Below, in pieces: positions 1-5,592 of a DNA stretch of 8,601 bases. Position numbers and translations under genes: made by a program. The stretch comes from JBHIBA01 sp046758845 (GTDB taxonomy: Bacteria; UBA8248; JACPRG01; G963555815): NCBI GenBank assembly GCA_046758845.1, contig JBHIBA010000201.1:1-8601 (forward strand), written 5' to 3'. Each line of letters begins with the position of its first letter. Position 1 is the first letter of the stretch. Below the pieces are notes generated by a model. It did no database searches, was not told where the DNA came from, and saw only the letters and a list, made by a program, of their open reading frames with translations.

Positions 1-30
1 CCCCAACAGAGCGAATCGACACTTTAACCA

Positions 31-52
31 GGGTTTTTCAGCAGCCTGCTAG
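31..52. repeat. Possible dispersed repeat or IS terminus (AGCAGGCTGCTGAAAAA type)
   Basis: On the minus strand this reads CTAGCAGGCTGCTGAAAAAC plus CC. It holds the small inverted repeat AGCAG-G-CTGCT (40-50) next to a run of A. From memory, very similar strings recur in intergenic DNA and at insertion-sequence ends in deltaproteobacteria and other environmental bacteria. No partner copy or transposase is in the window, so this is only a candidate. Confidence 0.3.
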
Positions 53-182
53 TGCGCCCTCCGAGAAATACGTTTGCATCGCTGTTGAATTTCTTGCACG
101 GGTGTAGCGCGAATGGCGGGCTTGAGGAAGAAAGCCCCCGGAAGGTTACATACACCAACCCACCTAACCCCACACCCAACTC

Positions 183-213
183 AAAAGCAGGCCCGGCCAT
201 GCAATGCCGGGCC
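183..213 (-). terminator. Probable rho-independent terminator of the liv operon
   Basis: A perfect 8-bp GC-rich stem, GGCCCGGC (190-197) and GCCGGGCC (206-213), with an 8-base loop. On the minus strand it is followed after three bases by a short TTTT. The U-run is weak and the site is about 190 bases after the livF stop, so it may be a processing or stabilising hairpin. The 7-mer TCAAAAG occurs on both sides (181-187 and 215-221). Confidence 0.5.
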
Positions 214-398
214 GTCAAAAGTTTTCCGGGGGGTCCAGGGGGGCCGGGACGCACAGCGTCAGGTTTTTGCACTGGCGAGCCTAGTGAATCACGTCTGGGA
301 AGCTGTGCGCCAAAGACAGCCGGCTTAAGCGCACATACCTCCAACCGCAGCTCGGCCGGCACGCTAGTGCCCAAAAAAGGCCCCAGAGAAATTTTCTT

Positions 399-1103
399 TC
401 AAACGCCCAGGTATTTCAATCGCGTTTCTTTGTCCTCCATCAGGTCGGACGATTTTCCCTCGTAGCGAACGATCCCCTTTTCGATGAGATAGGCCCTCTG
501 GGTGATGCTTAGGGCTTGCTTGGTGTTCTGCTCCACCAAGACGATGGCCACCCCGTCGTTTTGTATCTGGATCAAGGAGTCGCGAATCCGCTCGACCATC
601 TCGGGCATCAGGCCCTCCGTGGGCTCGTCCACCAGGAGGAATTTCGGCTCGGTGGCCAGGCCGCGGGCGATGGTGAGCATCTGCTGCTCGCCGCCGCTGA
701 GGCTGCCGCCCCGGAAGTTCTTTCTTTCCTCCAGCCTGGGGAAGAGAGAAAACACCTTGTCCACGAACGGCCCCATTCTTTTCCCCTTGTCCACCGTGAG
801 CCGCCCCATCTTGAGGTTTTCGTACACGGTGAGGTTGGTGAAGATACGCCGCTCCTCGGGGATGTAGCCGACCCCCTGGCGAAGGATCTGGTGGACCGGA
901 AGCTCGGTCACGTCCTCTCCGTTCAACACGATCTTTCCCTGCCGGGGTTTCAGGAGGCCCATGATGGTCTTCAGCGTGGTCGTCTTTCCGGCGCCGTTGC
1001 GGCCCAGGAAGGCGACCGCTTCGCCGTCGTTGACGCGGAGCGAGACCCCGTGCAGGATGTGGCTCAGACCGTAGAAGGTGTCAATCCCTTGGACTTCCAG
1101 CAT
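399..1103 (-). CDS. livF: Branched-chain amino acid-type ABC transporter ATP-binding protein LivF
   Basis: The partner ATPase of LivG, 234 residues from the start used here. Motifs: Walker A GRNGAGKT at 34-41, signature LSGGEQQ at 135-141, Walker B FLLVDEP at 155-161 with catalytic E160, and VEQN at 190-193. In LivF proteins Gln stands where other ABC ATPases have the switch His, so VEQN marks this as LivF and is not a defect. It ends KYLGV, the usual LivF C-terminus. The start has two tandem ATGs (1106 and 1103). GAGG lies five bases before the second and only two before the first, so 1103 is preferred; the difference is one residue. It is the last gene of the operon; a terminator-like hairpin lies about 190 bases downstream. 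Confidence 0.95.
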   Translation of the reverse strand: MLEVQGIDTFYGLSHILHGVSLRVNDGEAVAFLGRNGAGKTTTLKTIMGLLKPRQGKIVLNGEDVTELPVHQILRQGVGYIPEERRIFTNLTVYENLKMGRLTVDKGKRMGPFVDKVFSLFPRLEERKNFRGGSLSGGEQQMLTIARGLATEPKFLLVDEPTEGLMPEMVERIRDSLIQIQNDGVAIVLVEQNTKQALSITQRAYLIEKGIVRYEGKSSDLMEDKETRLKYLGV

Positions 1104-1840
1104 CATTCCCTCAGGTAGACGCGCTGCACTTCGTCGTTGGCGCGGACTTCATCGGGCGTGCCGGTGGCGAGGACGAAGCCGTTGTGGAAGACGGTGATCT
1201 TCTCCGAGATCCCCATGACCACTTCCATGTCGTGCTCTACCAGGACGACCGAGTGGTCCGCGGCGACTTTCTGGATCAATTCGGCCGTCTGAATCGTCTC
1301 GGCGGGACTCATCCCGGCCGTCGGCTCATCGAGCAGGAGGAGTTCGGGGTCCGTGGCCAGGGTGATTCCGATCTCAAGGTAGCGCTGTTCCCCGTGGGCC
1401 AACGTCCCCGCCGGCTCGTCCCGTTTGTCCTGCAGGCCGATGTACTCGAGGATGGAGTCGGTCTTCTCGTTCAGGTCCCAGTGGCCGCCGCCGAAGGTCC
1501 ACCAGTTGTAGGTGGTCTTTCGTGACTGGGCGGAGATTCGGACGTTCTCGAAGACCGTCAGGTCCGGGAAGATGTTGGTGATCTGAAAGGATCGGCCGAC
1601 GCCCAGGTGGGAAATGTGATGGGAGGACAAGTTGGAGATGTCCTGTCCTTTGAAGAGGATCGTCCCCTCCGTGGGCTCGATGTTGCCGGCCAGCATGTTG
1701 AAGAAGGTGGTTTTCCCCGCCCCGTTGGGTCCGATGACGGCCCGGAGTTCCCCCTCTCCCAGGGCGAAGTTCACCCGATTCACGGCGACCAACCCGCCGA
1801 AGCGTTTGGTCAGATTCTGCGTTTCGAGAATCGCCGCCAT
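1103..1840 (-). CDS. livG: Branched-chain amino acid-type ABC transporter ATP-binding protein LivG
   Basis: One of the two cytoplasmic ATPases that power uptake, 245 residues and full length. Motifs in order: Walker A GPNGAGKT at 37-44, Q-loop Q86 in RSFQITNIF, ABC signature LAHGEQR at 147-153 (the LivG form of LSGGQ), Walker B LLLLDEP at 167-173 with catalytic E172, and the switch histidine H203 in VEHDM. The region between Q-loop and signature holds a Trp-rich insert (about 111-121) as often seen in LivG. AGGAAGG lies just before the ATG. The TGA overlaps the ATGATG start of livF, so the two ATPases are coupled, as expected for subunits needed in equal amounts. Assignment as LivG and not LivF rests on the HGEQR signature, VEHDM and gene order. 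Confidence 0.95.
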   Translation of the reverse strand: MAAILETQNLTKRFGGLVAVNRVNFALGEGELRAVIGPNGAGKTTFFNMLAGNIEPTEGTILFKGQDISNLSSHHISHLGVGRSFQITNIFPDLTVFENVRISAQSRKTTYNWWTFGGGHWDLNEKTDSILEYIGLQDKRDEPAGTLAHGEQRYLEIGITLATDPELLLLDEPTAGMSPAETIQTAELIQKVAADHSVVLVEHDMEVVMGISEKITVFHNGFVLATGTPDEVRANDEVQRVYLRE

Positions 1841-1865
1841 GGGCCTTCCTGACGAAGCGTCCCCG

Positions 1866-3074
1866 TCAGGCCGCTGGGGTCTCCTTCACCTTGGCAACGG
1901 AGAGCTTGCCTTCGGCGATCAGCCGCCTCTTGCGGATGTAATCTCCCGTCCGGCGTTTCAGGGTCCCCAGGATGCCGTCCGGAAGGAACAGGACGATGAC
2001 GATGAAAAGGCCCCCCACCCAGGCTTCCCAGTACTCGAAGCCCACCCACCAGTTCACGAACTGGGTGCTCATCAACTGACGCAGGTACCAGTAGATGAAC
2101 GACCCGATGGCCGGGCCGAGGAACGTCCCCGCTCCTCCGAAGAGCGTGATGATCACCACCTGACCCGAGTTGGACCAGTGGATGTTCTCGATGGGGACCG
2201 ACTCTCCGTAAATGATGGCCAGGGCGCCTGCGATGCCGGAAAAGACCCCCGAAACGATGAAGGCGACCAGCTTGACGCGATGCGTGTCATAGCCGCACGT
2301 CCGGGCCCGCTCCTCGTTCTCGCGGACGGCGTTGAGGACGCGGCCGTAGGGAGAGCGGAGCACCTGCCAGACCAGGTACACACTGATGAACGTGACCGCT
2401 ATGATGAACCAGTAGGTCGACATCACGTCTATGACGCCGATGCGCTTGCCCCCCAGGATTCCCAGATTGAGGTTGTCGAGTCCTCCCAGTCCGTCGGTTC
2501 CGCCCGTGAAGTCGTCGAAGGTTTGGGCCGCGTAGTAGAACACCTGGGACAGCGCCAGCGTGAGCATGGCGAAGTAAACCCCCAGCTTCCGCATCCCCAG
2601 ATATCCGATCAGCAGCGCCACCAGAAACGTCGTGATCACCGTGGCGATCATGGAGAATTCCACCGGCGCGATGAGGAAGAAGCTCACCAGGGCCTGGGGG
2701 ACGTCCTCGGCTCTTTGAAGCCAGCGGAAGAGAAGTCCGGCCGTGTATCCCCCCACTCCGAAGAAGGCGCAATGCCCCAGAGAAAGCACGCCGCCGTAGC
2801 CAAGCGTGATGTTAAAGGCCATGCCGTAGAGGGCGTAAATGATGATTTGGATGAGCAGCGGGACGTTGGGGAGAAAGTTTTGCAAGCCCTCCAAGAATGG
2901 GGCGGAGGACCATCCCTCTCTTGCGGCCTTCAGCGCGAGACTTCCGAGGTTGTTCAGCAGGAACGGCGCCAGAATGACGAGGACACCCAGGATGATAATT
3001 CCGTATTTATGAAAAAACTGGAAGCCGTTGGCCCAAAAACCCAGGCCCTTCCGGGAATCGTTTGAACGCGCCAT
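1866..3074 (-). CDS. livM: Branched-chain amino acid-type ABC transporter permease LivM
   Basis: The second inner-membrane permease subunit, 402 residues from the ATG, within the LivM range. A first helix at about 24-40 is followed by a polar periplasmic segment, then ALYGMAFNITLGYGGVLSLG (81-100) leading into GHCAFFGVGGY, the LivM signature. TGGTDGL at 190-196 is a typical LivM motif. The loop SPYGRVLNAVRENEERARTC (241-260) with the following GYDTHRVKLVAF is the coupling region that contacts the ATPases, and GGAGTFLGPAIG lies at 313-324. About 30 charged residues after the last helix (from TLKRRTGDY) form a cytoplasmic tail. A TTG three bases earlier (3077) is in frame, but the ATG that overlaps the livH stop by one base is preferred. 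GGAAGG lies about 12 bases upstream, so initiation probably leans on coupling from livH. LivG follows after 25 bases. Nothing looks broken. Confidence 0.93.
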   Translation of the reverse strand: MARSNDSRKGLGFWANGFQFFHKYGIIILGVLVILAPFLLNNLGSLALKAAREGWSSAPFLEGLQNFLPNVPLLIQIIIYALYGMAFNITLGYGGVLSLGHCAFFGVGGYTAGLLFRWLQRAEDVPQALVSFFLIAPVEFSMIATVITTFLVALLIGYLGMRKLGVYFAMLTLALSQVFYYAAQTFDDFTGGTDGLGGLDNLNLGILGGKRIGVIDVMSTYWFIIAVTFISVYLVWQVLRSPYGRVLNAVRENEERARTCGYDTHRVKLVAFIVSGVFSGIAGALAIIYGESVPIENIHWSNSGQVVIITLFGGAGTFLGPAIGSFIYWYLRQLMSTQFVNWWVGFEYWEAWVGGLFIVIVLFLPDGILGTLKRRTGDYIRKRRLIAEGKLSVAKVKETPAA

Positions 3075-4042
3075 CAATCAAAAGCGCCTTCCTTGCCGAA
3101 CAGCCCACGGGGCCGAACCAGCAGGATGATGGAAAGGACGAGGAAAAGAAGGATGTCCGAAGCCTTTTCCCAAAACTCCGGGCCGATGAGGGAATACTCC
3201 AAGTTTGTCTCCACCCAGGCCAAGCGGCCGACCAGGGGCGTGAGGGCCCAGATTTGTCCCACGATGAGCCCCCCGATGACCGGCCCGATGAAGCTGCCCA
3301 TCCCCCCAACGACGACCACCAGGAAGGTCTGGATGAGGATGTCGTCCCCCATGGTCGGGTCCACCGCGAACAGGGGCGCCACGACAAAGCCGGCGAAGGC
3401 CGCCAGGGCGATGCCGAGACCGAAGGTGAAGGTCCAGATCCGCGACACGTTGATCCCCAACACCTTGACCATCTCGTTGTCGTTGGTCCCCGCCCGGATG
3501 ATCATTCCCAGATTCGTCCTGTACAGCAACATCCAAAGCAGCGGCACGACGACGGCCGCCAAGAGGATGATCAGACCTCGATAGAGGGAAAACTCGGCGT
3601 CCCCCACTTGGAGGAAAGACTCGGTCAGCAAAGGCGGGATGTTTACGCTCTTGCCGGGCCGTCCCCAGATCACGCGCACGAAGTCCGGCAAGAAGATGGA
3701 TAGGCCGAAGGTCACGAGGACCCCCATGAAGAGCGGATTTTTGGTGGGATAGATGCGGCTGATGAGACCCCTTTCGGCCAGCACTCCGACGAAGTAGAGC
3801 ACAACCGGCGTCAGGGCCAATGCGACGAAGAAGAAGGCGTTGGGAGAGCCTTTGCCGCCGAGCAGGATGGTATAGCCGATATAGGCCCCCAGCATGTAAA
3901 AGACCCCGTGGCCGAAATTGATGATCCCCATGAGTCCGAAGATGATGGACAGGCCCAGGGAGAGGAGAACGAAGATACATCCCTGTACCAGGCCGAGGTA
4001 CAGGTGTTGAAGGAGCTCGGGTAACGTGACGCCCGCTTCCAC
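3074..4042 (-). CDS. livH: Branched-chain amino acid-type ABC transporter permease LivH
   Basis: This is one of the two membrane subunits that form the translocation path, 322 residues from the GTG start chosen here. It has about eight hydrophobic segments, the conserved NFGHGVFYMLGAYIGY at 42-57, the cytoplasmic coupling loop at about 174-200 (YRTNLGMIIRAGTNDNEMVK, then VLGIN), and GGMGSFIGPVIGG at 246-258, ending in the typical VRPRGLFGKEG. The reading frame stays open up to an ATG at 4087, but that ATG is in the loop of a strong stem-loop, has no usable ribosome site and would add 15 residues with no family likeness. GTG at 4042 has AAAGGG nine bases upstream and gives a normal LivH N-terminus just before the first helix. 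The TGA shares its last base with the livM ATG (TGATG), so translation is coupled. Family assignment is firm; the exact start is inferred. Confidence 0.92.
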   Translation of the reverse strand: MEAGVTLPELLQHLYLGLVQGCIFVLLSLGLSIIFGLMGIINFGHGVFYMLGAYIGYTILLGGKGSPNAFFFVALALTPVVLYFVGVLAERGLISRIYPTKNPLFMGVLVTFGLSIFLPDFVRVIWGRPGKSVNIPPLLTESFLQVGDAEFSLYRGLIILLAAVVVPLLWMLLYRTNLGMIIRAGTNDNEMVKVLGINVSRIWTFTFGLGIALAAFAGFVVAPLFAVDPTMGDDILIQTFLVVVVGGMGSFIGPVIGGLIVGQIWALTPLVGRLAWVETNLEYSLIGPEFWEKASDILLFLVLSIILLVRPRGLFGKEGAFD

Positions 4043-4051
4043 GCAAGTTAT

Positions 4052-4057
4052 CCCTTT
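4052..4057 (-). promoter_or_regulatory. Ribosome binding site that sets the livH GTG start
   Basis: AAAGGG on the minus strand, nine bases before GTG at 4042. The more distal ATG at 4087 has no free Shine-Dalgarno, because the purine-rich stretch around it is locked in a stem-loop. This site is the main reason for choosing the GTG. Confidence 0.6.
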
Positions 4058-4070
4058 AGCAAAATCGCGG

Positions 4071-4103
4071 TCAGGGCCGCCTCCCATAAGGAGGCGGCCC
4101 TGA
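4071..4103 (-). promoter_or_regulatory. Strong stem-loop between the binding-protein gene and livH
   Basis: A perfect 14-bp inverted repeat, TCAGGGCCGCCTCC (4071-4084) and its complement (4090-4103), with a 5-base loop. On the minus strand it is followed by CCGCGATTTTGC, so a U4 run lies about six bases beyond the stem, which is less than a full intrinsic terminator needs. It is 42 bases after the binding-protein stop and ends 28 bases before the livH start. As known for stem-loops between malE and malF, it may stop some transcripts or protect the upstream mRNA from 3' decay, so that the binding protein exceeds the permeases. The structure is seen directly; the role is inferred. Confidence 0.75.
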
Positions 4104-4145
4104 GCCGGCGTTTCTCAGAAGATTAGCGGGAAACAGCTGGAAGGT

Positions 4146-5399
4146 CTAGACCAATCCTTTGGTCTTGCAGTCGAGGGCCGAGCCTTCACCCGCCACCGTG
4201 TCCACAATTTCCAAGAAGTCGAACTTGTCCTTCATGGCGGCTTTGGACTTGCCCTTAAGGACGAAGAACTCGGAGATGTTGACGTGGTCGCAAGGACGGA
4301 TCTGGCTGGGCCCCTTGACGTACTGGAACTTCCGACCCTCGAGCGCGGCCTTCAGCTTGTCGGGGTTCGTGCCCTTGATCTCGTTGGACGTATCGAGGAT
4401 CAAACGGACCAGCTCGTAGGCCGAGGAGGCATATCCCGAAGGGGGTCGCTTCCGCCGGGCCATGAACTTGTCATAGAAGTCCTTGGCGCCCGGGTACTTA
4501 TCCTTCAGCGTCCAGTGCCAGGTCGTGCCCGCGAAAAACCCATCATACACCCCCGGCCCAGCCGCCTCGGGCATGGTGATCTCTGTGATGGAGAAGACGA
4601 TCTGGACCTTTTTGTGGAGTTTCGCCTCGATGGCCTGCTTCACAAACGCCACCTGACGCTTGCCCCAGTTGGTGACGAACAGGACGTCCGGTTTGGCCTT
4701 GAGGATCTTGGGGAAGTGGGCCGAGTAGTCCTGAGAAGACGGGAAGGGCACCCAGGTGGTGGTTTTCCGCTTGTGGAATCTCGCGCTCACCTGCTTGGCG
4801 ATGGCCTCATAGGCCGGGATGAACATCTTCGGCCAGATGTAGTCGTCCCCAAGGAAGTGCCAGTTTTTCCCCGGGACGTTCTTGGCCGCGTACCGGGCAA
4901 CGGCCGCCGCCGTCTGGAAGGGCGTGACGTTGGCGGTGAAGAACCAGGGCGACATCTTTTTGGCGTTCTTCGGCGTGCTCAGGATGTGCTGCGGGTAGTT
5001 GGCGTAGATGATCTTCCGCTTGCGGGAGATCTCGTTCAGCCGGACCTCCTCTGGACCCACCATCGAGCCGCCGATGAAATCCACCTTGTGGTTGTCCAGC
5101 AGGTCCAGGGCGTGGGTGGTGGTCTGGTCCCACTTGAACTGGTCGTCGCGGAAGAGCAGCTCGACCTTGCGCCCCATCACGCCGCCCTTGGCGTTGACGT
5201 CGGCGATGGCGATCTCTACGCCGACTTTCTGGTCAAACGCCTCGGTGGCGTACGGGCCCGTTGTGGGCTGGATGGACCCCCACTTGATGGGAACCTCTCC
5301 CCGCCCGAAGCGGAGAAACGCCGGCGCGCCCTGAACCGCCGCCGCCCCCGCCGCAATCCCCACGCCTTTCAGAAAGGTCCTTCGTTTCATCCTTCTCAT
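4146..5399 (-). CDS. Tat-exported periplasmic substrate-binding protein of a Liv/amide-type (HAAT) ABC importer
   Basis: The 417-residue product is a type I periplasmic binding protein (Peripla_BP_6 / Leu-Ile-Val-binding family) that would capture the solute and deliver it to the LivH-LivM permease encoded downstream. The N-terminus has a twin-arginine signal: RRTFLKG at 6-12, a hydrophobic stretch rich in Ala and Gly at 13-27 and a likely cleavage after A27 (APA). The mature part starts with IKWGSIQPTTGPYA, the usual first strand and ligand loop, followed by VEIAIADVNAKGGVMGRKVEL (61-81), a hallmark of the family. D371-H372 with nearby RPC matches the RxxDH motif near the end of the C-terminal lobe. 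The only cysteines, C370 and C411, could form a disulfide. The start ATG has a full AGGAGG eight bases upstream; a second ATG three codons later is less well placed. A stem-loop separates it from livH, so it is probably expressed more strongly than the permeases. The ligand cannot be told; amides, urea, branched-chain amino acids and aromatic acids are all taken up by this family. Confidence 0.92.
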   Translation of the reverse strand: MRRMKRRTFLKGVGIAAGAAAVQGAPAFLRFGRGEVPIKWGSIQPTTGPYATEAFDQKVGVEIAIADVNAKGGVMGRKVELLFRDDQFKWDQTTTHALDLLDNHKVDFIGGSMVGPEEVRLNEISRKRKIIYANYPQHILSTPKNAKKMSPWFFTANVTPFQTAAAVARYAAKNVPGKNWHFLGDDYIWPKMFIPAYEAIAKQVSARFHKRKTTTWVPFPSSQDYSAHFPKILKAKPDVLFVTNWGKRQVAFVKQAIEAKLHKKVQIVFSITEITMPEAAGPGVYDGFFAGTTWHWTLKDKYPGAKDFYDKFMARRKRPPSGYASSAYELVRLILDTSNEIKGTNPDKLKAALEGRKFQYVKGPSQIRPCDHVNISEFFVLKGKSKAAMKDKFDFLEIVDTVAGEGSALDCKTKGLV

Positions 5400-5407
5400 G
5401 TTTCGCG

Positions 5408-5413
5408 CCTCCT
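5408..5413 (-). promoter_or_regulatory. Consensus Shine-Dalgarno of the binding-protein gene
   Basis: AGGAGG on the minus strand, eight bases before the ATG at 5399. It is the strongest ribosome site in the window and supports the first of the two nearby ATGs and high expression of the binding protein. Confidence 0.85.
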
Positions 5414-5444
5414 TCTCGCTCGCCCCTTGATGAGGGCATCTCCC

Positions 5445-5476
5445 CCCTGCGGCAGGAGTGATCGCAGGGTTACTCC
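5445..5476 (-). promoter_or_regulatory. Candidate H-type pseudoknot in the binding-protein leader
   Basis: In the minus-strand RNA, GGAGU (5476-5472) pairs with ACUCC (5459-5455). The loop sequence CCCUGCG (5469-5463) is perfectly complementary to CGCAGGG (5451-5445) just downstream. Linkers of 2, 3 and 3 bases are compatible with an H-type pseudoknot. It lies between the proposed promoter and the Shine-Dalgarno, about 31 bases before the latter. CUCCU at 5458-5454 could instead pair with the AGGAG of the ribosome site, so a switch is conceivable. It matches no riboswitch class I recognise. Confidence 0.4.
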
Positions 5477-5501
5477 CCTTGTGGAATCTCTCAGGCGTAC
5501 C

Positions 5502-5531
5502 TTTTTAGCAGAAATCGCACACTTGCGCCAA
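5502..5531 (-). promoter_or_regulatory. Putative sigma70-type promoter of the binding-protein/liv operon
   Basis: On the minus strand TTGGCG (5531-5526, 4 of 6 to the -35 consensus), an 18-base spacer, and TAAAAA (5507-5502, 4 of 6 to the -10). Transcription would start near 5495 and give a leader of about 95 bases. The 193-base gap after the hydroxylase gene makes a separate promoter likely. Match quality is only moderate. Confidence 0.35.
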
Positions 5532-5574
5532 TTTCCCCCACATACTCTTCTCTAACCGCCTAAATTCTTTTTAA

Positions 5575-5589
5575 TTCCCGGCTCGGGAA
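5575..5589 (-). terminator. Small hairpin just after the hydroxylase large-subunit gene
   Basis: TTCCCG-GCT-CGGGAA on the plus strand, a perfect 6-bp stem with a 3-base loop, three bases beyond the TGA. On the minus strand it is followed by AATTAAAAAG, not a U-run, so it is not a canonical intrinsic terminator. It may protect the 3' end or only weakly reduce read-through into the liv operon. Confidence 0.3.
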
Positions 5590-5592
5590 GCA

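Larger units (their letters stand above)
1..398. other. Region without a gene downstream of livF
   Basis: No convincing protein or tRNA/rRNA gene is seen in these 398 bases. The open frames here have no ribosome site, no family likeness and biased composition. The stretch holds an IS-end-like or intergenic repeat (31-52), a weak GGGCTT/AAGCCC hairpin (118-137), a tract with almost no G on the plus strand (about 148-180), a terminator-like hairpin (190-213), and a G-rich block (228-248). It is probably the 3' flank of the operon. Confidence 0.6.

Noticed and set aside
48..370. 8-base direct repeat GCTAGTGC (48-55 and 363-370) with vaguely inverted inner flanks, like a MITE with target duplication
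   Set aside because: A repeated 8-mer is expected by chance in about 400 bases, the inverted flanks are imperfect and offset by two bases, and the right copy is part of a small palindrome.
24..465. Overlapping open frames on both strands in the left flank
   Set aside because: Biased composition, no Shine-Dalgarno, no known domain, and one runs into the antisense of livF; they cross the hairpin and G-rich block, which is not typical of coding DNA.
1632..3065. Plus-strand open frame of 477 codons opposite livM and livG
   Set aside because: Antisense shadow of clear Liv genes, highly charged, low-complexity and without a ribosome site.
5486..5497. ATCTCTCAGGCG on the plus strand, like the conserved core of glycine riboswitches
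   Set aside because: The partner GGAGAG stem and the CGCCGAAGG-type core are missing, and no plus-strand gene follows.
5515..5531. sigma54-like TGGC...TGCG on the minus strand
   Set aside because: The GG-to-GC distance is one base short of the strict -24/-12 spacing and the -12 element is poor.
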